Part shown: positions 38,112 through 47,395 of the stretch, in pieces | Layout of the letters: every line of letters begins with the position of its first letter | How positions within the stretch are numbered: the stretch's first letter is position 1 | Source of the DNA: Bacillota bacterium | GTDB taxonomy: Bacteria > Bacillota > Clostridia > Peptostreptococcales > Anaerovoracaceae | Length of the DNA stretch: 58,103 nt | Assembly: GCA_030530285.1 (NCBI GenBank) | Contig: JAUMVD010000005.1 | Coordinates: forward strand, 1-58,103 | Direction: 5' to 3' | The notes under the pieces: generated by a model | Told to the model about the DNA's origin: nothing | The model's database searches: none | Seen by the model: only the letters and a program-made list of their open reading frames with translations | Translations under genes and position numbers: made by a program

Positions 38112-39911
38112 ATGAATTCCAAAGTAACAGAATCAATTATTTATATAGGCGCCAATGATCATGATATCGATTTGTTTGAGGGTCAGTATATCGTGCCGAA
38201 CGGCATGGCATACAACTCATACGCCGTCATGGGCGAAAAGATCGCCATCATGGACACCATCGACAAGAGCAAGACTGACGAGTGGCTCCAGAATATCGAG
38301 GCGGCTCTGAAGTGCAGCGCTCCTGATTATCTGGTGGTTCAGCACATGGAACCGGACCACTCGGCTTCCATTCAGGCATTCGTAGAGAAGTATCCGGAAG
38401 CTACCGTCGTTGTTAACAAGAAAACCCTTAAGATGATCGGACAGTTCTTCCCTGGTCTGGAGCTTAAGAACGTACTCGAGGTAGAGAACGGACAGACGCT
38501 GGATCTCGGCGGTCACGAGCTGACCTTCGTATTCGCGCCGATGGTTCACTGGCCTGAGGTAATGATGACTTATGACTCCGTAGATAAGGTGCTGTTCTCA
38601 GCTGACGGCTTCGGTAAATTCGGAGCTCTCGATGTGGATGAAGACTGGGCTTGCGAAGCCAGAAGATACTACTTCGGCATCGTAGGCAAGTACGGCGCGC
38701 AGGTACAGAATGTACTGAAGAAGGCGGCGGCTCTGGACATCCAGACCATCTGCCCGCTCCACGGACCGGTACTGAACGAGAATCTCGAATACTACATCGG
38801 ACTGTATGACACATGGTCCAGCTATCTGGCAGAATCCGACGGCATCTTCATCGCGTACACTTCCGTATACGGACACACGAAGGAAGCTGCCGAGATGCTC
38901 CACGACGAGCTGGTAGCCAGAGGCGTTCCTACCGTTGAGATCACGGACCTGGCCAGAGACGACTGGGCAGAGGCAGTAGAGGACGCATTCAGATATGACA
39001 AGCTGGTTCTGGCGACTACCACTTACAATTCGGAGATCTTCCCGTTCATGAGGCAGTTCATCGACCACCTGACAGAGAGAGGGTTCCAGAAGAAGACTGT
39101 CGCTCTCATCGAGAACGGTTCATGGGCGCCGACTGCAGCAAAGGTCATGAAGGGAATGCTGGAAGGATGCAAGGATATCACATTCGCGAAGAACACCGTT
39201 TCCATCCTGTCCGCGATGAACGACGAGAATAAAGAGCAGATCAAAGCCCTGGCAGACGAACTGGCAGCAGATTACATTAAGCCTGAGTTCGAAGAAGAAG
39301 AAAAGAAGATCGATCCGACAGCTCTGTTCAAGATCGGTTACGGCCTCTATGTCATCACAAGCAACGACGGCAAGAAGGACAACGGCATGATCGGCAATAC
39401 GGTAGCGCAGGTCAGCAACGATCCTAGCAGACTCATCGTCGGCATCAACAAGGCGAATTACTCCTGCGAAACAATCGCAAAGACCGGCGTACTCAACGTT
39501 TGCACGCTCAACGAGCAGGCTCCGTTCCAGATGTTCCAGCACTTCGGATTCCAGTCCGGACGTGACGTGGATAAGTTCGCTGATTTCGAACACTTTGACA
39601 AGTCAGGCAACGGTCTGCCATACCTGAACAAGTACGCCAACGGCTACATGTCGCTGAAGGTATTCGATACGGTTGACACAGGAAGCCACCTGATGTTCTT
39701 CTGCGACATCACCGAGAGCGCCGTTCTCAATGATGTGGACACCATGACATACACCTTCTATCAGAAGAACGTCAAGCCTCGTCCGCAGGAAGAGATCAAA
39801 GGCTGGGTTTGCGACGTATGTGGTTACGTATATGAAGGCGAAGACCTGCCGGAAGATTTCGTTTGTCCGCTTTGTAAGCACGGAGCAAGCGATTTCTCCA
39901 GGATGGGCTAA
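38112..39911 (+). CDS. Flavodiiron protein fused to flavin reductase and rubredoxin domains
   Basis: This 599-aa cytoplasmic enzyme should reduce O2 or NO to water or N2O. The domains run in order. First is a metallo-beta-lactamase-like diiron domain (1 to about 245) with ligands H78, E80, D82, H83, H146, D165 and H217, then a flavodoxin domain (about 247-390, YTSVYGHTKEAAEML). A flavin-reductase-like domain follows (about 405-550, GMIGNTVAQVSNDPSRLIVG), then a C-terminal rubredoxin with two CxxC pairs (CDVCGYVYEG ... CPLCKHG). Carrying its own reductase and rubredoxin makes it a largely self-contained electron chain. It has its own promoter. Codon use suggests high expression. Confidence 0.95.
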   Translation: MNSKVTESIIYIGANDHDIDLFEGQYIVPNGMAYNSYAVMGEKIAIMDTIDKSKTDEWLQNIEAALKCSAPDYLVVQHMEPDHSASIQAFVEKYPEATVVVNKKTLKMIGQFFPGLELKNVLEVENGQTLDLGGHELTFVFAPMVHWPEVMMTYDSVDKVLFSADGFGKFGALDVDEDWACEARRYYFGIVGKYGAQVQNVLKKAAALDIQTICPLHGPVLNENLEYYIGLYDTWSSYLAESDGIFIAYTSVYGHTKEAAEMLHDELVARGVPTVEITDLARDDWAEAVEDAFRYDKLVLATTTYNSEIFPFMRQFIDHLTERGFQKKTVALIENGSWAPTAAKVMKGMLEGCKDITFAKNTVSILSAMNDENKEQIKALADELAADYIKPEFEEEEKKIDPTALFKIGYGLYVITSNDGKKDNGMIGNTVAQVSNDPSRLIVGINKANYSCETIAKTGVLNVCTLNEQAPFQMFQHFGFQSGRDVDKFADFEHFDKSGNGLPYLNKYANGYMSLKVFDTVDTGSHLMFFCDITESAVLNDVDTMTYTFYQKNVKPRPQEEIKGWVCDVCGYVYEGEDLPEDFVCPLCKHGASDFSRMG

Positions 39912-39927
39912 CGCTTTAACCGGTTAA

Positions 39928-39956
39928 TTGACGAAATAGACATAAAGTTTTATAAT
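39928..39956 (+). promoter_or_regulatory. Promoter between flavodiiron gene and NhaC
   Basis: TTGACG (39928-39933), a 17-nt spacer and TATAAT (39951-39956). The predicted start (about 39963) falls at the first base of the following terminator-like hairpin. Confidence 0.7.
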
Positions 39957-39961
39957 ATGAG

Positions 39962-39992
39962 CAGAGGGGCTTTACGGCTCCCTCTGTTTTTT
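39962..39992 (+). terminator. Terminator-like hairpin at the expected +1 of NhaC mRNA
   Basis: CAGAGGG (39962-39968) pairs with CCCTCTG (39980-39986), followed by T6. It ends the flavodiiron transcript. Because a good promoter sits directly upstream, it is also the first element of the NhaC leader, ending 32 nt before the NhaC start. Confidence 0.8.
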
Positions 39993-40024
39993 ATCGTTGA
40001 TCAGTGAAGAAAGGAGGAGACGCA

Positions 40025-41539
40025 ATGTCGTTAGAACAGCAAAACGAAATCATCAAAAACGAAATAGCGACATTCAATGCCAGAAAATCGTTGGTATCGG
40101 CGGCGATCATCATCATCGCGGCATTCATACTTAATTTTTTCCTGCCGGATGATCCGGCGAAATTCGGCGTATTGTGCACGATACCGGCTCTGCTGATGAT
40201 CCTGTACATTTTTATCACCAAGAGGATCATAGAGGCGCTGACTATCGGTGCAGTCGTTGGCTTCATAATGTGTTCCAAGCCTGGATCCAACGTTATGTGG
40301 ACATTCAGTGATTCGCTGCTTAACACAATGATGTCAGAGGACATCGCATGGCTGATCATTGTATGCGGACTTATGGGTGGTATCATTTCACTCATCGAGA
40401 GATCAGGTGGAGCGTATGCCTTCGGCGTATGGGCGTCAAAACGCGCCAAGACCGAGAAGGCATCACTGATATGGGCCTGGCTCTTAGGAATCGTTATCTT
40501 TATCGATGACTATCTCAACTCCATGACGGTAGGTTCCTGCATGGCGCCGCTGACGGACAAGCATAGAACTCCTAGAGAAATGCTCGCCTACGTATGCGAC
40601 TCCACGGCAGCTCCGCTTTGTGTACTGGTTCCAATTACCACGTGGTCAGCATTCTGCGGCAGAATTCTCGTCAAGAACGGATGGCAGGAAGGAGATGCTT
40701 CCGAGATAGCTATGTTCGTCAAGACGATTCCGTTCAACTTCTACGCCTGGATTGCGGCGATCATCGTACCGCTGGTCATCATGGGCGTGGTACCTAAGAT
40801 CTTTGGCATGAAGAAGGCATATCAGAGAGTTGCCGAAGGCGGCCCGCTGGCACCGGAAGGATCCGAAAAGATCTCCATTCTGGCAAGCGACCATGGCGAT
40901 GAGATGAACATCCCGGAAAAACCGAGAATGTTCAACTTCTTCATTCCGATCATCGTACTCGTAGGAGCAACGATCTTCTTCGATACGGACATGGAGATGG
41001 GCGTACTGGCAACGCTGCTGGTCATGTTCGTCATGTACATGGCGCAGAACATCATGTCCGCGGCGGAATTCTGGGACATCATCATCAAGGGTATCCAGAA
41101 CATGATTTTGCCGCTGATGCTCATGGTTATGGCCTTTGTATTTGCGGATATGAACGAGCAGATCGGATTCACCAAGTGGTGTATCGAGTCAGCAACGACC
41201 ATCATGACTCCGGCAACGGCGCCAATGATCATATTCCTGGTACTGGCCTGCACAGAATTTATTACCGGCACGAACTGGGGAATGTACGTTATCGCGCTGC
41301 CGATCATCATCCCTCTGGCGATGAACATCGGCGTTTCGATGCCGCTGGCAGTAGGGGCTTGTATCTCAGCCGGCGTATTCGGCTCACACATCTGCTTCTA
41401 CTCAGATGCTACAGTTCTCACATCTGCAGCCTGCGGCTGCGACAACTTCAGACACGCGTTCACGCAGATGCCTTATGGTATCATCTCAGCGATTTGCTCA
41501 TTCATCCTCTATGCGGTAATGGGATTCATAATGGCATAG
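40025..41539 (+). CDS. Na+/H+ antiporter, NhaC family
   Basis: This 504-aa transporter has about twelve membrane helices. IDDYLNSMTVGSCMAPLTDK is the family's conserved acidic core, and the C-terminal half has LACTEFITGTNWGMYVIALP and SHICFYSDATVLTSAACGCD. NhaC-family proteins exchange Na+ for H+, sometimes with an organic substrate such as malate, lactate or an amino acid, which cannot be told here. ATG 40025 is used because AAAGGAGG lies just upstream; a GTG at 40004 is before that site. It may supply Na+ cycling beside the two ATP synthase membrane sectors. Confidence 0.9.
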   Translation: MSLEQQNEIIKNEIATFNARKSLVSAAIIIIAAFILNFFLPDDPAKFGVLCTIPALLMILYIFITKRIIEALTIGAVVGFIMCSKPGSNVMWTFSDSLLNTMMSEDIAWLIIVCGLMGGIISLIERSGGAYAFGVWASKRAKTEKASLIWAWLLGIVIFIDDYLNSMTVGSCMAPLTDKHRTPREMLAYVCDSTAAPLCVLVPITTWSAFCGRILVKNGWQEGDASEIAMFVKTIPFNFYAWIAAIIVPLVIMGVVPKIFGMKKAYQRVAEGGPLAPEGSEKISILASDHGDEMNIPEKPRMFNFFIPIIVLVGATIFFDTDMEMGVLATLLVMFVMYMAQNIMSAAEFWDIIIKGIQNMILPLMLMVMAFVFADMNEQIGFTKWCIESATTIMTPATAPMIIFLVLACTEFITGTNWGMYVIALPIIIPLAMNIGVSMPLAVGACISAGVFGSHICFYSDATVLTSAACGCDNFRHAFTQMPYGIISAICSFILYAVMGFIMA

Positions 41540-41631
41540 GCAGTCAAACCGGCGCTGTATAGCCAAACCGGCGCAGTGGTTGAAGTTTTTGCAGCATAAA
41601 CAAAAAAACTGCAAAAGTGATCAAAAAAAGG

Positions 41632-41670
41632 CCTCAATAATTGCCATTAATTGGTAATTATTGAGGTTTT
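41632..41670. terminator. Bidirectional terminator between NhaC and nfo
   Basis: A 15-bp stem (41632-41646 with 41652-41666, one G-U pair) is flanked by an A-run on the left and a T-run on the right. It can end both the plus-strand NhaC and the minus-strand nfo transcripts. Confidence 0.9.
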
Positions 41671-41725
41671 TATCTGTGCTGGCGAAAAACTTCAATTATG
41701 GTGGGAATTTTTTGTAGTTTTTGGG

Positions 41726-42574
41726 CTAGTACATCCTTAACTTCACAATTTCCTCCTTGTAGCCCTCGAATTCATTAGGCGTCTCCAGAATGCACGGAAG
41801 TCCTGCGAGTTTCGGGTGGTTGATGAAGCGGCCGATGGCGTCAAGGCCGATCGTCCCTTCGCCGATGCGGGCGTGGCGGTCCTTATGAGAGGCCAGAGGG
41901 TTTTTGCTGTCGTTGATATGCAAAGCCTTCAAACGGTCGAGGCCGACGATTTCATCGAATTCCTCGAGAACATGATCCAGATTGCCTATGATATCGTAGC
42001 CGGCGTCATGTACGTGACAGGTGTCCATGCAAACGCCGATCTTATCCTGACATTTCACTCCGTCGATGATTTGCGCCAGCTCTTCGAAGCGGCCGCCTAT
42101 TTCGCTGCCTTTGCCGGACATCGTCTCCAGCAGAACGGTGGTGCTCTGAGACGGTGTGATGATGTCATTGAGGAGATCCGTGATCATCTCGATGCCGGCC
42201 TGCACACCCTGACCCACATGGCTTCCGGGATGGAAGTTGTAGTAGTTTCCCGGCAGGTATTCCATGCGCTTTAAGTCATCCGACATGCACATATGGGCAA
42301 ATTCACGGACCTTGGCTTTATCCGAACAGGGATTGAGGGTGTAGGGCGCGTGCGCGACCAAAGGCCCGAAGGGCAGCGCGCCCGAGGCCCCTTCCGGGGA
42401 GCCGGAAATGATCTCGATCAGAGCCTTTGCATCATCTAGGTCGATGTCTTTAGCCTTGCCGCCCCGGGGATTGCGCGTGAAAAAGGCGAAGGTATTGGCC
42501 CCCGCCTTCAATGCTTCCTCGCCCATAGCGCGAAATCCGTTTACGGATGAAAGATGGTATCCGATATATAGCAT
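41726..42574 (-). CDS. nfo: Endonuclease IV (AP endonuclease)
   Basis: This 282-aa zinc enzyme cleaves abasic sites in DNA. It has [14 protein letters not shown] (GxHxS type), [21 protein letters not shown] (metal His), [24 protein letters not shown] (Glu), [16 protein letters not shown] (Asp, His), [22 protein letters not shown] in two parts (ND..N....DRH..IGEG) and CILETPNE (Glu). All trinuclear zinc ligands are visible. It follows the TSCPD gene by 9 nt on the same strand. Confidence 0.96.
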   Translation of the reverse strand: MLYIGYHLSSVNGFRAMGEEALKAGANTFAFFTRNPRGGKAKDIDLDDAKALIEIISGSPEGASGALPFGPLVAHAPYTLNPCSDKAKVREFAHMCMSDDLKRMEYLPGNYYNFHPGSHVGQGVQAGIEMITDLLNDIITPSQSTTVLLETMSGKGSEIGGRFEELAQIIDGVKCQDKIGVCMDTCHVHDAGYDIIGNLDHVLEEFDEIVGLDRLKALHINDSKNPLASHKDRHARIGEGTIGLDAIGRFINHPKLAGLPCILETPNEFEGYKEEIVKLRMY

Positions 42575-42583
42575 GACGGACCT

Positions 42584-42844
42584 CTAATTGCCGCGTTCCT
42601 CTGCCAGCGCCTGATTGATGGCGATGGTCAGCTGATCGGCGCAGGATGTCTGCTTGAATCCGCAGGTGTTTCCTGCCAGCTTTTCCGTAATCTCGTCCAC
42701 AGTCCAGCCGTCTACCAGCGCGGAAATGGCCTTCAGGTTGCCATTGCAGCCGCCGGTAAAAACGATGTTGCGGACTTTGTCTCCGTCAAGTTCGAAGTCT
42801 ATTTTCATCGGGCAGATGCCCCTCGGGAAATATTCATGTTTCAT
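42584..42844 (-). CDS. TSCPD domain protein (TIGR03905 type)
   Basis: This 86-aa small protein resembles the TSCPD domain found at the C-terminus of some ribonucleotide reductases. It has PRGICPMKIDFELDGD, VFTGGCNGNLKAISALV and GNTCGFKQTSCADQLTIAI, with conserved cysteines in each block. These stand-alone proteins are of unknown function. An AGGAGAC site precedes the start. It forms a two-gene unit with nfo. Confidence 0.85.
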   Translation of the reverse strand: MKHEYFPRGICPMKIDFELDGDKVRNIVFTGGCNGNLKAISALVDGWTVDEITEKLAGNTCGFKQTSCADQLTIAINQALAEERGN

Positions 42845-42864
42845 GGTGTGTCTCCTGTTTCTTA

Positions 42865-42873
42865 TGTTATAAT
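42865..42873 (+). promoter_or_regulatory. Extended -10 promoter of the DUF3048 gene
   Basis: TGTTATAAT is a perfect -10 with TGn extension. It is 49 nt before the start codon, which has its own GAAAGGA site. Confidence 0.65.
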
Positions 42874-42922
42874 GAACGATAGTGACAGTATATCACATAA
42901 AATAAACTGAAAGGATCATGAC

Positions 42923-44065
42923 ATGAAAAAGTTTAAAAGAAAATTCCCGCTGACGATCATCATGGCGATGGCCTTTGTATTGGCGATGGGAACGGTCGTC
43001 CTTACAGGCTGCGGCGATACAGCTTCCGCGCCGGAGGAACCGGAACCGATTATCAATCCGATCACAGGAATCGAGAGCGACGAAGAACTGCCGGCAAGGC
43101 CTGTCGTCGTATCCATACCGAACGCACCGGATGGCGCCGTGCCGCAGTCAAATATATCCTATGCGGACATCATATATGAGTTCCCGGTAGAGGGAATGCT
43201 GACGAGACTGCAGGCTGTTTACTTCACGGAATTTCCGGAGAAGTTCGGACCGATCAGAAGCGTGAGATATTACTTCGTGGATCTGGCCAGAGAGTACAAG
43301 GCGGCTCACGTGGGCTACGGCTGGGGCAAGAAGGCCAAAGGCTACATGGAGGAATGCGGCATTCCGCACATCAATGGCATGCAGGACACGGATCTGTTCT
43401 ACAGAGTAGAGGACAAGGCTGCGCCGAACGACGCGTACATCGACTGGTCCAGCATACAGGAAAGAGCTGACAGCGAAGGCTGGTTCGATCAGCCGCAGAA
43501 AATAAAGCCGTTCAAGTTCCGCGACAAGGAGTGGAAGGCAGAGCAAAAGGCTGCAAAGGCTGAGGCTGAGGAGATAATAGCTCAGAAGGGCGACTCCAAG
43601 GCGCAGGAAGACATCGATGCCGTAGCTGAAGCAGAGGCTGTCCTCGCAGAGCCTGAAAAGGCAACCTCCGTCAAGGTATCATCCATCGGATGCAACAGCG
43701 AGTGCAGATACAATGAAGAGACGAAACTCTACGACAGATACTGGTACGGTGAGCCGTACGTGGATAAAGAGACGGGCGAGCAGCTGTCATTCTCCAACAT
43801 CATCGTCCAGTATGTGCACAGCGACCGCATGGTAGATAGCGAGACGGGACTTCTGGATGAGAAGGGCAGACTTGAAATTGACATGGCTGCCGGCGGAGAC
43901 GCGCTGCTCTTCACCAAAGGCGAAGTAGTCAAGGGCAAGTGGTCAAGAAGAGATCTGGACTCCAGAACCATCTTCAAAGACGAAAACGGCAAGCAGTTCA
44001 GACTGACACCGGGCAAGACCTGGGTCTATGTAGTAGATCAGAATCTGGACTGCACGTATGAATAA
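42923..44065 (+). CDS. DUF3048 domain lipoprotein (YerB-like)
   Basis: This 380-aa exported lipoprotein has a hydrophobic signal (11-28) and lipobox LTGC. The DUF3048 region includes RPVVVSIPNAPDGAVPQSN, ADIIYEFPVEGMLTRL, the KFGPIRSVRYYFVDLA block and a C-terminal FDxxxR-like GKWSRRDLDSRTIFKDENG. An Ala/Glu/Lys-rich linker (about residues 195-255) separates the two halves. The function of the family is unknown. Confidence 0.9.
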   Translation: MKKFKRKFPLTIIMAMAFVLAMGTVVLTGCGDTASAPEEPEPIINPITGIESDEELPARPVVVSIPNAPDGAVPQSNISYADIIYEFPVEGMLTRLQAVYFTEFPEKFGPIRSVRYYFVDLAREYKAAHVGYGWGKKAKGYMEECGIPHINGMQDTDLFYRVEDKAAPNDAYIDWSSIQERADSEGWFDQPQKIKPFKFRDKEWKAEQKAAKAEAEEIIAQKGDSKAQEDIDAVAEAEAVLAEPEKATSVKVSSIGCNSECRYNEETKLYDRYWYGEPYVDKETGEQLSFSNIIVQYVHSDRMVDSETGLLDEKGRLEIDMAAGGDALLFTKGEVVKGKWSRRDLDSRTIFKDENGKQFRLTPGKTWVYVVDQNLDCTYE

Positions 44066-44105
44066 ATCCTTGTGAGTAATGAAAATAAATAGATAAGTAT
44101 GGATA

Positions 44106-44135
44106 AAAAGAAGGCACTTGCAAGTGCCTTCTTTT
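44106..44135. terminator. Bidirectional palindromic terminator
   Basis: AAAAGAAGGCACTTG is followed directly by its reverse complement, a perfect 30-bp palindrome with A-run and T-run ends. It lies between the converging DUF3048 and BspA-like genes. Confidence 0.92.
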
Positions 44136-44167
44136 GGTTAATGCTTGAAACAATTTTTGTGGAGTGG

Positions 44168-47100
44168 TTATTTTGTTGTAACTTTTTTCAATGCCGACCA
44201 CTTTGAGTAGTACTTAATGCCATCCTTAACCGTGTAGGTTCTGACCTGCACGTAGTATTTTGTTTTTTTCTTTAATTTCTTGATTTTCTTTGACTTTGAT
44301 GACTTGCTGGCTGTTGCATACTTTACATCTGTAAAATCTGCATCGGTTGCGTAGCGAATCTGATAGCCGTTAAATTTTTTCTGATTAGACTTAGATTGCT
44401 TTTTCCATTTAGCTACAAATGCTTTTGATGCCCTTGAAACCTTAAATGATTTGACGTAATAATTGCTATAGCCTGGAATTGGTTCCTCGTCCAGTAGTTC
44501 TCCACATACAGCGCAAGTGATAATATTTTTACCATTGTATAAATAACCTGCAGGCTCAACGACCTCCTTGCAAATAAGCTCTGCATTTTCTGATTTTGCC
44601 TGATAATATATTTTCCCGGGAACGAGGCCATCTGTTATATCTCCTCGAGTATCCTTGAAAATTCTAGTATCCCAATCCATGCTTGTTGTTGCTTCTGCAG
44701 GTATACACCATGTATCCATATGGAGATACAAATGATTATATGGTGGAACACTGTATATTTTTATCCCTGAACATCCAGCGAACATTTGCTGGTAGCAACC
44801 TTCTCCTAAAGTTGTGGAAGGAAGTTCTGGAACTCTTGCTAAACCGGTGCAGTCTGCGAACATTGCTGTATAACAGTAATCGTCCAGTGTTGTAGCAGGA
44901 AGTTCCGGAGCGCTTGTTAGCCCGGTACAACCTGCAAACATACTTACATAACATTCCGCAGCGAGATTTGTAGCAGGAAGTTCCGGAGCTTTTGTTAATC
45001 CAGTGCAATCTACAAACATTAAACCATAACAATAATCGGCGAGAGTTGCAGCGGGAAGTTCTGGCGCAGAGGTCAAGGCAGCGCACCCCTCGAACATGTT
45101 AGCATAGCAGCCTTCTGTCAAAGATACATCAGTATTTTTGCCATTCATATCTGTTAAGCTGGTCACACTTCCTGACGCCGCTATCTTGCCCGTCATAGTG
45201 AACCCAGGAGTAGAACTTGGGGTGTCAAGTAATGAGATGTTCTTACCTCTAAACATAACCTTATCTCCCATTGAAGATAAGACTATTTTTTTCTTCACGC
45301 TGTATCGTATCCAGTTTTCACCATCTAAACTATACTCAACCAGATTACTTGATGGATAATCCAGATAAATTGTTGAAGACGGTTTTTGGGCGGTAAAAGT
45401 TAGATAATTTGATTCAGATTCAATAGCCTCCGTAATAGTAAAAGTTTTAGAAACAGTACCGGTATAGTCGCCCTTTCCTGTGACAACTACAGTGGCCGTT
45501 CCGGGTTCAATGTTATTTTCATAGGAAACAGTATAATCCGTTCCGTTTGTGAGAGTAGTGGACCCAAGCTTGACTGTTACAGAAGGTTTCTTTTCTGTCC
45601 CGTCATATTCGTAAGAATCTTGAGACAATATCACTGCTGCGCTTTCAATTGATGCAGTCGCTTTTTCAGTAATGGTAAAAGTTTTAGAAGCAGTGCCAGT
45701 ATAGGTGCCCTTTCCGGAAACGACTACAGTGGCTGTTCCAGGTTCAATGTTATTTTCATAGGAGACTGTATAATCCGTTCCGTTTGTGAGAGTAGTGGAC
45801 CCAAGCTTGACTGTTACGGAAGGTTTCTTTTCTGTCCCATCATATTCGTAGGAGTTCTGAGACAATGTCACTGTTGCGCTTTCAATTGATACAGGAGCAT
45901 TCCCGGTAATAGTAAATGTCTTGGAAACACTACCTGTAAAGTTGCCTTTTCCTGTGACAACTACAGTAGCTGTTCCGGGCAGAATGTTGTCTTTATAGGA
46001 GACTGTATAATTTGTCCCGTTTGTCAAAGTAGTCGATCCCAGTTTAACAGTTACAGAAGGTTTCTTTTCTGTCCCGTCATATTCATAGGATGTCTGAGAT
46101 AATGTTACAGTTGCACTACCAATAGGACCCCCACTATAATAAACTGTTTTTCCGAGGTTTGTCAGATATGTATCTGCATAAGAACCCTTATAAACGTAAA
46201 ACTTGGCATTAACATTTTGAAATGCAGAGGATCCAATCGAAGTGGTTGAAGCTGGGATAGAAATGGATGTTAGGCCAGTGCAACCGTAGAAAGTCTGTGC
46301 TCCTATTGTTGTAAGAGTACTTGGTAGGGTGATCGAGGTAATGGATGTTTCATTCCCAAATAACCTATCCGCGAGTCCTGTTATACTTGTCTTTACGGTA
46401 ACACTTTTGAGCGTTCCACTGGAGGCAGAATATATCCAAGGATTATATACATTTCCATTTTCAACAAATCCTGAGAAAGTACCACTTCCAGTCAAGATTA
46501 AGTTTTTAATGTTAGAGAACCATTGAAATGCCGTATAGCTGGTGTAGGTAGCAGTTGAATCAATGGTTAAATCAGTAACTGATGAACAATTTTTGAATGC
46601 AGTTGTTGATATTTTATCCCCCGCGCCAATAGTAAGATTGGTCAATCCGGTACACCCCATAAAAGCAGCCTGTGATGACAAATCAACATTTTTCCCTAGA
46701 ACCAGGGTCTTCAGATTCGTACAATTTTGGAACGCGTAGCATGTCCCGTTAATATTCCAGTCCAATCCTAAGAACGAGCAGTTGTCAGGAATAGTCACAC
46801 TTGTTAGTCCCGTACAGCCATAAAAAGCATATGCTCCGATTTTTACACCGGACGGAATTGATATTGATGTTACGTTTGAACAGCCATAAAACGAATATTG
46901 TCCTATTTTTGTAATTCCGGATTTGATTACGATTTTCTTAATACTGTCTTTATAATTGTAATGCCATTTAAAAGCATCATATTTTTCCTCATCTGTCATA
47001 TCGTAATAATATCCCGTGCCGGTGGGATACCCGGAATCAATATCAGACATGGCTCCGGATCCTGTTATTGTCAATGTACCGGTGCTGTCCAGAGTCCATG

Positions 47101-47221
47101 TTATACCGTCTGAGCCTGTTTTGCTGATTACGGTGGACGCGTAGGAGCTTGTAAGATCTAAGCACGTAAACACCGTAAAGGCCATAATAACTGACATTAC
47201 AATACTTATTACCCTTTTCAT
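44168..47221 (-). CDS. BspA-like leucine-rich repeat surface protein
   Basis: This 1017-aa secreted protein starts at ATG 47221 (GGGAGAGAAG upstream); a further in-frame start 13 codons earlier is less likely. Signal peptide 1 to about 29, then a BspA-type LRR region (about 30-370, FYGCTGLTSI.IP repeats). Next come three near-identical 80-aa Ig-like modules (SYEYDGTEKKPSVTVKLGS), then a 24-residue repeat block (FAGCTGLTSAPELPATTL, four to five copies). A C-terminal FN3-like Lys-rich domain ends in KKVTTK. There is no LPXTG or membrane anchor. Such proteins bind host or microbial surfaces. The gene is visibly more A/T-rich than its neighbours, suggesting acquisition. Confidence 0.85.
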   Translation of the reverse strand: MKRVISIVMSVIMAFTVFTCLDLTSSYASTVISKTGSDGITWTLDSTGTLTITGSGAMSDIDSGYPTGTGYYYDMTDEEKYDAFKWHYNYKDSIKKIVIKSGITKIGQYSFYGCSNVTSISIPSGVKIGAYAFYGCTGLTSVTIPDNCSFLGLDWNINGTCYAFQNCTNLKTLVLGKNVDLSSQAAFMGCTGLTNLTIGAGDKISTTAFKNCSSVTDLTIDSTATYTSYTAFQWFSNIKNLILTGSGTFSGFVENGNVYNPWIYSASSGTLKSVTVKTSITGLADRLFGNETSITSITLPSTLTTIGAQTFYGCTGLTSISIPASTTSIGSSAFQNVNAKFYVYKGSYADTYLTNLGKTVYYSGGPIGSATVTLSQTSYEYDGTEKKPSVTVKLGSTTLTNGTNYTVSYKDNILPGTATVVVTGKGNFTGSVSKTFTITGNAPVSIESATVTLSQNSYEYDGTEKKPSVTVKLGSTTLTNGTDYTVSYENNIEPGTATVVVSGKGTYTGTASKTFTITEKATASIESAAVILSQDSYEYDGTEKKPSVTVKLGSTTLTNGTDYTVSYENNIEPGTATVVVTGKGDYTGTVSKTFTITEAIESESNYLTFTAQKPSSTIYLDYPSSNLVEYSLDGENWIRYSVKKKIVLSSMGDKVMFRGKNISLLDTPSSTPGFTMTGKIAASGSVTSLTDMNGKNTDVSLTEGCYANMFEGCAALTSAPELPAATLADYCYGLMFVDCTGLTKAPELPATNLAAECYVSMFAGCTGLTSAPELPATTLDDYCYTAMFADCTGLARVPELPSTTLGEGCYQQMFAGCSGIKIYSVPPYNHLYLHMDTWCIPAEATTSMDWDTRIFKDTRGDITDGLVPGKIYYQAKSENAELICKEVVEPAGYLYNGKNIITCAVCGELLDEEPIPGYSNYYVKSFKVSRASKAFVAKWKKQSKSNQKKFNGYQIRYATDADFTDVKYATASKSSKSKKIKKLKKKTKYYVQVRTYTVKDGIKYYSKWSALKKVTTK
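45432..46151 (-). repeat. Three 240-bp direct repeats inside the BspA-like gene
   Basis: Homologous words recur at exactly 240-bp spacing (for example near 45594, 45834 and 46074, and near 45432, 45672 and 45912). Each unit encodes one 80-aa Ig-like module. The two units at the protein's C-terminal side are nearly identical in DNA. Unit borders are approximate. Confidence 0.9.
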
Positions 47222-47274
47222 TTTCTTCTCTCCCATCAAACGATTTACATCTGGAAACATATTGAGTTTCTTAA

Positions 47275-47280
47275 ATTATA
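47275..47280 (-). promoter_or_regulatory. -10 box of the BspA-like gene
   Basis: TATAAT on the minus strand, 53 nt before the start codon. No consensus -35 at the right distance; TTGAAT lies 20 nt upstream. Confidence 0.45.
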
Positions 47281-47339
47281 CGCTTAAAAGGGATATTGTT
47301 ATTCAATGAAAAGATTCCTGCCGGCATGAATAATAAATT

Positions 47340-47372
47340 AAAAAAGCAGATACCATTTAAGATACCTGCTTT
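47340..47372 (-). terminator. Terminator of the AEC-SEDS-PBP operon
   Basis: On the minus strand AAAGCAGGTATC pairs with GGTATCTGCTTT (two G-U pairs, 6-nt loop) and the T-run follows. It lies 24 nt after the PBP stop. Confidence 0.88.
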
Positions 47373-47395
47373 CACAATCAGCGCTCAGAGCTTTT

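Noticed and set aside
38112..39911. Separate flavodoxin, flavin reductase and rubredoxin genes
   Set aside because: The frame is continuous over 599 codons with no internal ribosome sites, so it is one multidomain protein.
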